Origin: HGW-17 sp964516435
Lineage (GTDB): Bacteria; Myxococcota_A; Polyangia; HGW-17
Assembly: GCA_964516435.1 (NCBI GenBank)
Contig: CAZEZP010000065.1
Span: 15,026 to 79,025, forward strand
Length of the DNA stretch: 64,000 nt
Direction: 5' to 3'
The translations under genes were made by a program, and so were the position numbers. Below are positions 49,610-59,400 of this stretch, piece after piece. Each line of letters begins with the position of its first letter. Within the stretch, counting starts at the first letter, position 1. Under the pieces are notes generated by a model, which saw nothing but the letters and a program-made list of their open reading frames with translations, was not told the DNA's origin and made no database searches.

Positions 49610-50800
49610 ATGAAAAATCTTCGATGGCTCACAGGCTTGCTGGTTCTGCTTGGCTGCACATCCGTCCAGAATGAGAAGACGAAACCGCTGGAAGAGGGGC
49701 TGACGGTGCTTTCGGCCTCCGAAACGAAACTCTCGCTGGCCTACAGGAGTGGGGAGGAAATAATCTACATGGATGCCCTGCGCGGCAATCCCACTCCCGA
49801 GATGTACCAGCAGGATCCGCTGGCACCCAAGTTCGAGGTGGACGTGCGCTTTGCCGACGGGCAGGGCCGGATCTTCTACACGGCCAAGGGCGGCGACGAC
49901 TGGCAGGATCCCGCCTGGCGCGAGGAACTGGAACTGCAGCAGGAGAATTTCACCGGACGCGCCTCCAACGAGCATCTGCTGTTTCTGGCCGCGAAGGCCG
50001 CCGCCACGCTGGACGTGGACGTGGCTTCGCAGGTCGGACCGGAAATGGCCATGAAGCTCGAGCCCATGCTGCGCCCCGTGCGCGGCTTCGCGTCTTCCGC
50101 CCCGCTGCTGTATTTCGAGCAGAAGTTGCGCCTGCACGCGCACCTGAAGGAAATCGGGCTCATGGACGAGGGTGAGGACGACCCCGTGATTACCGGCCCC
50201 AACGGCGAGGTGATCTACGGCTCCGGTGGCTCCGGGTGCGATGCCTGGACGACCTGGCCGGCCAACTACTACTACATGGCCGTGCACGATGCCGACACGC
50301 TCGTGATCGCGCGCCACAGCGTCACGCGCCTGTATTCCTGGCAGGGCTACTGGCTGCAGGTGCACGACAACTGCAACCACGGTCGCTGCGCCTGGGAAAT
50401 GGGCCAGAAGTGCTTTCTGCAGTACTACGAGGCCATCGAGGACTACAAGCCGTCGTGGGAACTGCAGTCCTGCGGCACCGGCTACGAGGCGTTCTCCAAC
50501 GACGGCCACAACTGCCACGACGACACGCGCGTGCAACTGGCCAACTTCGTGTACGGCAACGGCCACAACATGGGGCCCGGCTCGCGGTTCTGGTGCTATG
50601 GCGACGACGACAGCGACATCTCCTCGTGGCCGGGCGACCAGAGCGGCAGCCCTGAATGCAATGGCAGTGCAAACAATGGTTATAATCACCCGCATATGTG
50701 CCGTTATCAGGGAACGCATGGTTACAATAGCGCCGGCTATTGCTACTGTGACCAGTTGTGCCTGAGTTATAACGACTGCTGTGTGGACGGCCCCTGGTAG
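49610..50800 (+). CDS. lipoprotein with C-terminal somatomedin-B-like module
   Basis: The 396-residue product has a lipoprotein signal (MKNLRWLTGLLVLLGC). The N-terminal half (about residues 20-200) is mixed alpha/beta with LLFLAAKAAATLDVDVAS; the second half is rich in Cys, Trp, Tyr and Asp (for example WTTWPANYYYMAVHD and CNHGRCAWEMGQKC). The last 35 residues, with YCYCDQLCLSYNDCCVDG, resemble a somatomedin B module (C-x-C-D-x2-C ... D-C-C-x-D), a fold best known from animals and sporadic in bacteria. GGAGG lies 6 bases before the ATG. The final 120 bases use TAT/AAT/CAT codons, unlike the body. It is behind a sigma-54 promoter and probably regulated through the boxes at 49372-49469. Confidence 0.8.
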   Translation: MKNLRWLTGLLVLLGCTSVQNEKTKPLEEGLTVLSASETKLSLAYRSGEEIIYMDALRGNPTPEMYQQDPLAPKFEVDVRFADGQGRIFYTAKGGDDWQDPAWREELELQQENFTGRASNEHLLFLAAKAAATLDVDVASQVGPEMAMKLEPMLRPVRGFASSAPLLYFEQKLRLHAHLKEIGLMDEGEDDPVITGPNGEVIYGSGGSGCDAWTTWPANYYYMAVHDADTLVIARHSVTRLYSWQGYWLQVHDNCNHGRCAWEMGQKCFLQYYEAIEDYKPSWELQSCGTGYEAFSNDGHNCHDDTRVQLANFVYGNGHNMGPGSRFWCYGDDDSDISSWPGDQSGSPECNGSANNGYNHPHMCRYQGTHGYNSAGYCYCDQLCLSYNDCCVDGPW

Positions 50801-50967
50801 AATCCGCTTCTTTCCCTGTTTCCCCACTTCCATTCCTGGATTGCGCCCTCTTCCCTGCGATTCTTTCCATGCCGCTTTGGGCAGTCATCCCCGCGCACGG
50901 ATGCGGGCGCGGTTTGCGGGCGGCTTTCGATGAAGCATGATTTTCCTGTTTTTTACCGCATCCGGTG

Positions 50968-50997
50968 TTGCGAAAACGGGGGTACCCGTGGTAGATT
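50968..50997 (+). promoter_or_regulatory. possible promoter for the barrel protein at 51061
   Basis: TTGCGA (50968-50973) and TAGATT (50992-50997) are 18 bases apart, giving a start near 51004 and a leader of about 57 bases. The -10 is weak. The rest of the 260-base gap from 50801 shows nothing else definite. Confidence 0.35.
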
Positions 50998-51060
50998 GCC
51001 TCCCGTCGTTTCGTACCGGAAACCGGATTTCGCCGTGTGTTGATACCCGAGGCACGTGAC

Positions 51061-51687
51061 ATGGTTCGCTATCTTTCTTTCCTCCTCCCGATTTTCGCCT
51101 GTTTCACCGCCGTTTCCGTCGCGCGCGCCAAGGATGCCCCCAAGGGCACCCTGATGCTGGAGGCCGGCGGCGGCCTCAATGCCTGCGCGGGCGATTCCTG
51201 CAAGGAGGGCGGCCCGTCCGGCGGTCTGGATTTCACGGGTGTCATCGGCCTCAATCCCCATTTCGGCGTCGGTTTCAACGTGCACTACGGCCTGCTGGCA
51301 CCCGACAAGCTCGACACGATGTACTACTACATCCTGAATTTCGAGGCCCGCGGCATCCTGCCGTTGGGGAGACTGCAACTCTTCGGCTCCCTGAACTTCG
51401 GCTACGTCACCACCTACATGGACGGAAATTTCGAAACCAACGACGACAAGTTCATGGTCTTCCGTGCCACGGGCGTCACGGCGGGCGCCACGGCGGGCCT
51501 GGCCGTGCGTCTGACACGGCGCGTGTCGCTGGGCGTGCTGGGCCGCTTCTGGGTGCCCAACTGGTCGGACGCCTGCGCCTACGAGGAAAACGGCGGCAAG
51601 TGCATGGAACCCTCCGAACTCGACGTGAAACTGGACATGTATCCGTGGTATGCCGGCCTCTTTGTGCAGTACGAACTGCCCCGCTGA
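51061..51687 (+). CDS. outer-membrane beta-barrel-like protein
   Basis: The 208-residue product has a cleavable signal (MVRYLSFLLPIFACFTAVSVARA). The mature part alternates beta strands: GTLMLEAGGGLNACA, TGVIGLNPHFGVGFNVHYG, YYILNFEARGILPLGRLQLFGSLNFG, RATGVTAGATAGLAVRLTRRVSLGVLGRFW and a final YAGLFVQYELPR (segments listed separately). A Cys pair in the ACAGDSC loop and one in DACAYEENGGKC could form disulfides in the extracellular loops. It resembles the 8-strand barrels of the Opa/OmpX size class. GAGG precedes the ATG. Followed directly by the antiporter gene on the same strand. Confidence 0.78.
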   Translation: MVRYLSFLLPIFACFTAVSVARAKDAPKGTLMLEAGGGLNACAGDSCKEGGPSGGLDFTGVIGLNPHFGVGFNVHYGLLAPDKLDTMYYYILNFEARGILPLGRLQLFGSLNFGYVTTYMDGNFETNDDKFMVFRATGVTAGATAGLAVRLTRRVSLGVLGRFWVPNWSDACAYEENGGKCMEPSELDVKLDMYPWYAGLFVQYELPR

Positions 51688-51732
51688 TTGGCGCGCTTCT
51701 GCGTGATCTTTCCCGGATGGAACCGTGACGCC

Positions 51733-53154
51733 GTGACCCATGGCACCTCCTCTTCCGCCCGTTCCGATCTGCTGTGGGCGCTGGCACCCATCTTCTTCCT
51801 CCTGGGGGCGCTCTATCTGACCGTGATCCGGTTCCAGCAGTCCCCGCACGTGGCGCTGGTGTTCACGTCGGGAGTGGTGGCCGCGCTGTCCCGCGCGCGC
51901 GGCGTCTCCTGGGAACGGACGCTCTCGTCCATGACGGCATCGATCGCTTCCACGCTGCCGGCCGTGCTGCTGCTGATGGCCGTGGGCATGCTCATCGGGA
52001 CGTGGCTGCAGGCCGGCATCGTGCCGGCGCTCATCGTATACGGGTTTTCCATCGTCAATCCCGCATATTTCCTGTTCACGGCATGCCTCGTCGCGGCCAT
52101 CGTATCCCTGGCTACCGGTAGTTCCTGGTCCACCGCGGGCACCGTGGGACTGGCCATGATGGGTCTGGGCGAAGGCATGGGCGTTCCGGCTCCCATGACC
52201 GCGGGCGCCATCATCTCGGGCGCGTATTTCGGCGACAAGATGTCCCCCCTGTCCGACACCACCAATCTGGCGCCCGCCGTAGCGGGCACGGACCTGTTCA
52301 CCCACGTGCGCCACATGGTCTACACGACCGGCCCCAGCCTGCTCGTGGCGCTGCTGGCGTATTTTCTCATCGGAATCTTCAGTTCCTGGTCCCAGGCGAC
52401 ATCCGCTTCCCAGGACATCGTGCGCGCCATCCGGATGAACTTCCATATCTCGCCGCTGCTGCTGCTGCCTCCCGTGGTGGTGGTGGCGCTGGTGGCCACC
52501 CGCCGCCCGGCGCTGCCCTCCATCGTGTTCGGCGTGCTTCTGGGCATGCTCTTCTCCGTGTGGCTGCAGGACGCCTCGTGGCAGTCCGTGCTGGCGACGG
52601 CCAAGAAGGGGTTTTCCCTGCAGTCCGGGAATGCGGCCCTCGATGATCTGCTCTCGCGCGGCGGCCTGGACAACATGATGGACACGGTGGCGCTGATCCT
52701 GTGCGCGGTCTCCTTCGGCGGCGCCATGGAGGCCGCCGGCTTCCTGGACACGATCACGCGCGCCATCCTGCGGCTGGTGCATGGCACCGGTTCGCTCGTC
52801 CTGGTGACGGTCCTCACTTCCATCGGCATGAACGTGGTGGCCGGCGACCAGTACATCGCCATCGTTCTGCCTGGGCGCATGTATAAAAAAACATACGAGG
52901 CCATGGGACTGGCGCCGCAGAACCTCTCCCGCGCCCTGGAGGACAGTGGCACGCTCACCTCGCCGCTGGTGCCGTGGAACACCTGCGGGGCCTTCATGAC
53001 CGCCACGCTGGGCATCTCCCCGCTGGCCTACCTGCCCTGGGCGTTTCTGAACTGGTTCAACCCGCTGGTATCAATCTTCTACGGCTTCACGGGATTGACG
53101 ATGCGCCGCCTGGAACCGGCGCCGGATCCGAAGGACGCCTGCAGCCAGGAATAA
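51733..53154 (+). CDS. nhaC: NhaC family Na+/H+ antiporter
   Basis: The product (473 residues from this start) is an integral membrane antiporter with about eleven hydrophobic segments. Family landmarks are LATGSSWSTAGTVGLAMMGLGEGMG, AGAIISGAYFGDKMSPLSDTTNLAPA (the SxLSDTTN motif) and NVVAGDQYIAIVLPGRMY (each quoted in part). It should exchange Na+ for protons and help pH or salt homeostasis. The start is uncertain: GTG 51733 is used, with a G-rich site about 11 bases upstream; TTG 51688 directly after the barrel stop is possible. The 3' 84 bases overlap, in the opposite sense, the end of the trypsin-like gene. Confidence 0.9.
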   Translation: MTHGTSSSARSDLLWALAPIFFLLGALYLTVIRFQQSPHVALVFTSGVVAALSRARGVSWERTLSSMTASIASTLPAVLLLMAVGMLIGTWLQAGIVPALIVYGFSIVNPAYFLFTACLVAAIVSLATGSSWSTAGTVGLAMMGLGEGMGVPAPMTAGAIISGAYFGDKMSPLSDTTNLAPAVAGTDLFTHVRHMVYTTGPSLLVALLAYFLIGIFSSWSQATSASQDIVRAIRMNFHISPLLLLPPVVVVALVATRRPALPSIVFGVLLGMLFSVWLQDASWQSVLATAKKGFSLQSGNAALDDLLSRGGLDNMMDTVALILCAVSFGGAMEAAGFLDTITRAILRLVHGTGSLVLVTVLTSIGMNVVAGDQYIAIVLPGRMYKKTYEAMGLAPQNLSRALEDSGTLTSPLVPWNTCGAFMTATLGISPLAYLPWAFLNWFNPLVSIFYGFTGLTMRRLEPAPDPKDACSQE

Positions 53155-55128
53155 GAACAGCTCCGGCGATCCCCCGCGCGAACCGGCTGCCCGGCAGGAG
53201 CAATCCTTGTCCTTGGCATATTCCTTGGTCCACGGCGCCGTCATCAGGCAGGGCGTGAAACTGGCGCACTTGGGATCCTCGCAGTCCGTGCGCCCATCGC
53301 CATCGTCATCCACGCCGTTGAAGCAGTTCTCGGCCCAGCCGGAGCAGTCGGCGAACGTCTGGCAGTCGGCGTCGGAACAGTCGGTGCGCCCGTCGGCATC
53401 GTCGTCCTTGCCGTTGGCACAGTCCTCGAGCCCCGGGTGGCAGGCTGCCACGGTGCGGCACAGGGGATCCGTGCAGTCCGCGTAACCGTCCTTGTCGTCG
53501 TCCTTGCCGTTGGCGCAATTCTCGTCCTGCGAGGCGGCGCAGCCCGGCTGTCCCAGGCAGTCGGCATCGGCGCAGTCCGCGAAATCGTCGTAATCGTCGT
53601 CGATGCCGTTGGTGCAGTTTTCCAGGGCATTGCGGCAGTCGGCATGGGTGAAGCAGTCGGCATCTGCGCAATCGGCGCGCCCGTCACCGTCGTCATCGGC
53701 GCTGTTGGTGCAGTCTTCGGGTGGCAGGGGGCAGGCGTTTTCACCCTGGCAATCGGGATCGTCGCAGTCGATGCGGCCGTCGCCGTCGTCATCGATGCCG
53801 TTGGTGCAGTTTTCCGGCACCGGCTGTTCGTTTTCGCACGTCAGTTGCAAGGTGTACCCGCCTGCATTCTGGTAGGTTTCGATCACGAGGAAGCGTTCCG
53901 CCCCATCCATGGTGAACGTGAGCGTTTCCGCCTGGCCGGGCGGATTCAGGCTTCCCGTCACGCATTGCGCGGGGTCGCAGGCGCCGGACAAAAGCAGCAT
54001 GTCGAGGTCGGTGCCCGAATTGATCATGACCAGCCGCGCGGTCACCTGGGTGCCGGTGCCGGCGAGCACCTTGTACACCACTTCTGCGCCGCTCATGGCG
54101 TAGCCGCCGGTGCAGTTGTTGCCGTAATTGGCATACGAGGCGACGCCGTCGAGCGTGGAGCCGGCCGTGGAAGCCCCGCAGCCGATCACCTGGGCCATCT
54201 GGCAGGACGTGGGCCGGCAGGCGGGATCCGCGGCACAATCGGGGTCGTTGCAGTCGGTAAGCCCGTCGGCGTCGTCATCGGTTCCGTTGGCACAGTTCTC
54301 GGATGCGATGCCCAGGAAACTGGCGATGAAGGAATTGAACCGGTCCACCTTGGTGGCGGCGCCGAAATAATCGCATTCGTTCTGGGAATTCTGCAGCACG
54401 AACGAATTGATGCCGGCCACGTACTCCGCGCCGTTGCGCGTCACCAGAGCGGGACCGCCGGAATCGCCGCTGCAGATGCCGCCCGCGGAGTTCATGCGGA
54501 TGCCGATCGTGTTGGGAGGAACCTGGACATAGCCCACGTTGGGGATGTTCACGTTGCACCAGTTCGTGGACCCCTCGCATATGTTGAACAGGGGCTGCGT
54601 CATCTTCAGTTTCGTGCCGGAGGACCCCGTTTCCGTGAGGCCGAAGCCCACGAAGGTCAGGGGCGTCGTATCCACGTCGGCGGTGGTCAGCGCCATCGAG
54701 GAGGGCAGGTACGGAATGGGCGTCACCTGGGCTGGCGCCTGCGAGGAGAGCCGCAGGAGCGCGATGTCGTTGGCCAGGTTGTTGGTCTGCTGGAAATTGG
54801 GATCCCAGGACGGATGCGTCATGACCTGGGAAACGCCGAGTTCATAGGTGAAGGTGTTGACGCTGTTGCCGATGTAGACCCGCATGTCCTGCGGCGCGGC
54901 CGCGCAGTGGGCCGCCGTGAGCACCACGTTCGGCGTGATGAGCGTGCCCGAGCAGGCGCCCCCGTAGCCGCCGTACAACATCGTGATGTACACCACCGCC
55001 TGGTGGGCCGGGCTCGTGTCGGGCGTGCCGTACAGGATGAACGGCTCGACTTTTCCGTCGCGGCCGTCCACGGAATGGCAGGAAAACGAGAGAAGGGCCA
55101 GAACCGGGAGGAGCAGCACGCGTTTCAT
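53071..55128 (-). CDS. trypsin-like serine protease with seven MopE-type Ca2+ repeats and MYXO-CTERM-like tail
   Basis: The 685-residue product has a lipoprotein-like signal (LLSFSC), then a chymotrypsin-fold domain with the full triad: TAAHC (His74), NDIALLRL (Asp121) and GDSGGP (Ser223). A PPC-like domain lies between about residues 320 and 430 (ATARLVMINSGTDLDMLLL-type strands, quoted loosely). Seven acidic repeats of the form [EN]CxNGxDDDxDGxxDCxDxxC follow at the end of the protease and from about residue 430 on (for example ENCTNGIDDDGDGRIDC). The tail has DCSC, a hydrophobic LFLFLAAGVL and an RIRRR patch, matching MYXO-CTERM sorting signals, plus an extra 14 residues. GGAGG precedes the ATG. 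The last 84 bases overlap nhaC. Confidence 0.92.
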   Translation of the reverse strand: MKRVLLLPVLALLSFSCHSVDGRDGKVEPFILYGTPDTSPAHQAVVYITMLYGGYGGACSGTLITPNVVLTAAHCAAAPQDMRVYIGNSVNTFTYELGVSQVMTHPSWDPNFQQTNNLANDIALLRLSSQAPAQVTPIPYLPSSMALTTADVDTTPLTFVGFGLTETGSSGTKLKMTQPLFNICEGSTNWCNVNIPNVGYVQVPPNTIGIRMNSAGGICSGDSGGPALVTRNGAEYVAGINSFVLQNSQNECDYFGAATKVDRFNSFIASFLGIASENCANGTDDDADGLTDCNDPDCAADPACRPTSCQMAQVIGCGASTAGSTLDGVASYANYGNNCTGGYAMSGAEVVYKVLAGTGTQVTARLVMINSGTDLDMLLLSGACDPAQCVTGSLNPPGQAETLTFTMDGAERFLVIETYQNAGGYTLQLTCENEQPVPENCTNGIDDDGDGRIDCDDPDCQGENACPLPPEDCTNSADDDGDGRADCADADCFTHADCRNALENCTNGIDDDYDDFADCADADCLGQPGCAASQDENCANGKDDDKDGYADCTDPLCRTVAACHPGLEDCANGKDDDADGRTDCSDADCQTFADCSGWAENCFNGVDDDGDGRTDCEDPKCASFTPCLMTAPWTKEYAKDKDCSCRAAGSRGGSPELFLFLAAGVLRIRRRFQAAHRQSREAVED

Positions 55129-55250
55129 CGAACACCTCCGTCGAAAAAACCCTCCGTGTTGTACCATGCCCCCCCGGCGTCTGCCATGCCTTTTTCCGGG
55201 TTTCTGCAGAAGCGAATCCAAAAAAATAAAAAAAATAGATGAGAAAATTT

Positions 55251-56333
55251 TTATTTTTTCTTTTCTTCAACACAAAGTTCATACCAAAAATGCAATGAAG
55301 TATTATAACCATAAATCTTACGGAATCCCTGTTCCATATCCCTGTCGCCAAAACGCGTCGTTCTCAGGACGATACCCACCTGCGGACCATTCGGGCAGGC
55401 GAAAAGCCGGGTTCCCTCCTCCACCTGAATGGAATTCGAGGTGCCCCATCCGCCTTCGAAGCCGAAACCGTCTTCCGGCAAGCCATCTTCGTGCTGCAGT
55501 GGTTTGATCGCATCCTGCGCGATCCATCCCTTTACAACGTATCCGCGCGCCTTGAGCACGATGAAGGCGTATCCGTCCCTGCGGGATTGCGTACGGACGC
55601 GGGTCGGGTGGGACTGCAGGCCGGCTTGTGTCACCCGCGCCAGAACCCTGCCTCCGGGGGCGTCCAGGATGGGTTCGGGACGGTGGACGATGTGGGTGTT
55701 CCCGTCCGTGGGCTCCCGCAGGACATCCCGGGAGAACACCCAGGTCACGGAAGAAGCGGGAAGCGTGCCCTCGAATTCGATGCCATCCTCGTCATGGCGC
55801 AGTTTCCATGCTTGGGCATCCGGGATTTTTTGCCAGTGCACCCGGATGGCCGGATGCACGGTGATGCCGGATGCCGGTACGGCGCTCCCCTGTTCCAGGC
55901 GCACGGGCTGCGTGGGCGTGGGATCCAGCGCTTCGAGTGGAAAGAAGGCGGAAAGCCGCGCCGTCTTGTCTTCGAACACGGCGCGCACGGATTCCGGGTG
56001 GCGCTCCAGCACCACCACCAGGATCCACAGGTCCTTCATTTCATCGTCGGATTCCATGTTGGTCCGTCCCACCGGTTTTCCGCCACGCGTAAAGGCGGCC
56101 AGCCAGGGCTTTCGCACATGGGCGCGCCAGACGAACCGACCGGCGGCATCATCGGCCAGCGCATCCGCGATAGGCACTTCCGGGTCGTCGGGCAGGATCA
56201 CGGGTGCGACAGGAGGCGATTCTTTTGCAGAAGGAGGCACCGGAAGGGGATCCGGCCTCTGGACCGTTCGCGTGCACGCCGCTGCCGGCATCAGGAAAAA
56301 AGACATTGCGGTCACGAATTCCATCATTTTCAT
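55251..56333 (-). CDS. predicted lipoprotein of unknown function
   Basis: The 360-residue product has a lipoprotein signal (MKMMEFVTAMSFFLMPAAAC, cysteine at 20). A Pro-rich linker follows, then beta-rich segments: GKPVGRTNMESDDEMKDLWILVVVLER, DKTARLSAFFPLEALDPTP, and SSVTWVFSRDVLREPTDG (each partial). A C-terminal part has GYVVKGWIAQDAIKP, an SH3-like turn. Size and layout resemble the lipoprotein at 24238. GGAGG lies 7 bases before the ATG at 56333. The gene ends in a run of AAA codons and is followed by a T-rich stretch (minus strand) that may help termination. It is downstream of the 1540-residue gene on the same strand, 93 bases away. Confidence 0.72.
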   Translation of the reverse strand: MKMMEFVTAMSFFLMPAAACTRTVQRPDPLPVPPSAKESPPVAPVILPDDPEVPIADALADDAAGRFVWRAHVRKPWLAAFTRGGKPVGRTNMESDDEMKDLWILVVVLERHPESVRAVFEDKTARLSAFFPLEALDPTPTQPVRLEQGSAVPASGITVHPAIRVHWQKIPDAQAWKLRHDEDGIEFEGTLPASSVTWVFSRDVLREPTDGNTHIVHRPEPILDAPGGRVLARVTQAGLQSHPTRVRTQSRRDGYAFIVLKARGYVVKGWIAQDAIKPLQHEDGLPEDGFGFEGGWGTSNSIQVEEGTRLFACPNGPQVGIVLRTTRFGDRDMEQGFRKIYGYNTSLHFWYELCVEEKKK

Positions 56334-56426
56334 GATGCGCCTCCCGCCTTGCGGTGCGTGCATGATACGCCATCGCGGGAAAATCGTGCGAAGAATTTTG
56401 CCCGCCCGGAAAAACGCCGGCGGGAT

Positions 56427-59400
56427 TCATGCGCGTTCCCGGACGAGTCCGAAGCGGTGCAACAGGTCCACCCACGGGAAGACGTGGCGATCCTTGGGCA
56501 CGTCGTAGATGCAGCGCTCGCGGTCGCGCCGCGTGGTGATGAAGTCCGTCTCGGCCAGGAGCGGCGACCAGTGGTGGGTGGCCTGGATGCGGCAGCCGAT
56601 GTCGCAGCCGCGCAGCACGTCGGTCCATGGGTTGCGCACGTAGCGGAAATGGCCGACGGCCTCGTCCACCTGCACCTGGGTGTCGTGGCGTTCATCCTGG
56701 AGTTGCGCGGCCAGCGCATTGGACAGGAGTTCCAGCGCCTCGGGCAGGGTCTCGGGATCCACGATGCCGCGCAGGATGCAGGTGGGTGCCGAGGGGGAGA
56801 ACTGTCCTTCGCGCGCCAGGGCTTCGACGCCTTCGTAGGAGAGACTGGCCATGCCCCCGAACCCTTGCAGGAATTCCCGGGAATCCAGGAGCGCATTGAG
56901 ATTCTGCAGGGTGAAGCGGATGAGCGTTCCGGAGAAGATTCCCTGGTAGTGCTTCATGAAGCGGTCCAGTTCCACCATGGTGCGGTGCAGTTTCCAGTCG
57001 CCGCAGGTGCCGTGGGCGGAGCCGTTGATGGCGGAGAAGAGGAACTGGCGCCCCCGCAGGCCGCGCGCGAGTTCCTGCAGCGGCGGCGGTCCCGCGAGCA
57101 TGCGGGCTTCGGCGCACAGCGCGTTGGCGCAGCCCTGGGAATAGCCCAGGAGCCCGTATGGGCCCCTGAGCGTGCGCACGGCCTCGATGACGCGGTCCGC
57201 GTTGAACTCCAGCGAGCGCGAGGTCTGCGTGTCGGCGCGCACGACCTGCACGCCGCGGCGCTTTTCCAGGCGTTCGAAGGTTTCCGTCAGTTCGGTGCCG
57301 TGGGCGCCCTCGGTGATGACGCCCATGCAACTGACGACCGCGAAATCCAGCCGCGCCTCGGGCGGATCCCACATCAGCCGCACCAGCGGGTCCTCCCAGA
57401 CGGCCCGGGCATCCTCGGGCTCGTGGTAGAGCACGTCCACCACGGTCTCGAGCAGATCGGCCTCGCTCCGGAAGCGATCCCGGCTGCTGCGGTGATGCAG
57501 CCACGGGCGCACGCGGTCGATGTCTTCCTGGTAATTGCGCACGATGGAAAGCACCTGCAGCGCCTCGAAATGCCGCGCCATGTACGCGCGAAGCCGCGGA
57601 TCCGCGAACGCTCCCGGCTCGTGGGCGAGCCATTCCCGGCAGGTTTCCACGGCTTTTTCATGCGCGGCCAGAGCGCGCGGCCGGTGCCGTTTTCCGCGTG
57701 CGTCGGGCGTGAAGGCCGCCGAGACGGCGTCGGCTTCGTCCAGAGCCGCGTGCACCCGTTCGCGCCAGGTGCGGGAAAGCGTGACGACGGGCGCCTCCCG
57801 CCGGGATTCGCGCAGATGGGCGAACAGCGCGTTTTCCGCGTCGAACGAGGCCAGCAGGGAAGAGGCGGCTTCCCACAGGGCCTGATAGTAACTGTCCATG
57901 GCCCGTTTTCCATGGGCCAGGAATTGCGCCTGGCGGGGCATGGGAATGCTGCAGGCGCGCTCCACCAGATCCACCGTATCCACGGGGTGGCGCAGCAGAT
58001 CCTGGGGCTGGTTGAAGAGTCCATAGAGCACGTGGGCCAGGATGCGCGGGGAGTTTCCGGCCAGCGCGCACAGCACCTGGCGCACCGCGGCCGCCGGCGC
58101 CCGCTCCAGGAGGCCCAGCAGCATGCGCCGGTTCACCTGCACCGTGCGGGTGGGCAGGGGACTGGCCAGCGTGCCCTGCAGCAGCACCGCGATGTCGTGC
58201 GGCCCCAGGAGCCCCTGGATGAATGTGTCTTCTGGCAGTTCCCACGGCCCGCAGGCTCCGGTTTCGAAGCGCAGCGGCATCTTCTGGTGGGGCATGTCCG
58301 CCACTGCGGCCTGCCCGAGGAAGAACGAGATGGCCCAGGGCTGGAGCAGGTAGCCGATGCCGCCGTAGTGCTCGCCGAAAAGGGCCAGACGTTCTTTTAG
58401 TTGCATTATTATTTTTATGCGGGCAAGATGGTTTTTATCCCATTTTTCTTCCGGTATTTTCAATAAGTATTGCAATTGTTCGAATGTCAAATAATGGGCC
58501 AGGCGGGCCAGGGCTTCGAGCCGGCCGGAATCGGGATTATTGGGCAGGGCATCCACGTCCGCGGCGGAGGGAAAGCGCCGCAGGAGTTCGGCATGCCGCG
58601 GCTGGCGGGCCAGCGGAAGGATTTCCCGTTCCACCCGGGGATACACGGGTTCCGTGGGCGTCACGAGCAGGCTGGTGATGCGCAGCATGCGATCCAGTTC
58701 GAAATGGTGCTCGTGCTCGGGCAGGGCGTCTTCGAGCAGGCGGCGCACGCGCGTGAGGTCCACGCCGCGGCCGGCCACGGCCTCGAGGATGATTTCATGC
58801 CAGACGGAAGCCTCCTTTGGCCTGTCCGTGAGGCGCGCGGCGAACTCGGCCATGCGTTCGGCCGGAAGGAAATCGCCGGGCTTCTTCACGCCCATCTCCT
58901 CGAGGATGTCCCGGGCGCGCAGCGCCACGCGCCGCAGGCTCGTCAGCGCCCGGGCGGCCTTTTCGTGGAATACGGCCAGCGCGCCTGCGACGCGTTCCAT
59001 GGCCGAATCGGAGAGCAGGATGTCCAGCCAGCGGCGCGGCTCCGAACCCGGATTGACGAGCGCGTTCCAGAAGTGCGCATCGTACAGGCCGCCGGGCAGG
59101 CCGCCAATCTCCAGATGTCCCAGCGGGTCCACGTCCAGGTGCACGGTTCCCTGGCGCAGTTCGGGAACGAAGACTTCCTCGCGGCGGCCGTTGCCGGTGA
59201 GAACCGGGCTTTTTCCGCGCAGGTCCCAGGCGAGATCGGCCCGGGTGCGGCCGGTGCCGGTGGTGTCGATGTGCATGGTCCTGGCCTCGGCCCGCAGGTC
59301 GATGCCCCTCGGGAACGTGAAGGCATAGCCGGCGGAGGCCAGTTCGAGTTTCGACAGATCCAGGTGCAGCCGGGAACCGTCCAGGGTGGCCGTCACCGGG

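Noticed and set aside
55491..58400. A long plus-strand frame across the lipoprotein and 1540-residue genes
   Set aside because: It crosses two minus-strand genes with good starts and lipoprotein signal, so it is a shadow frame.
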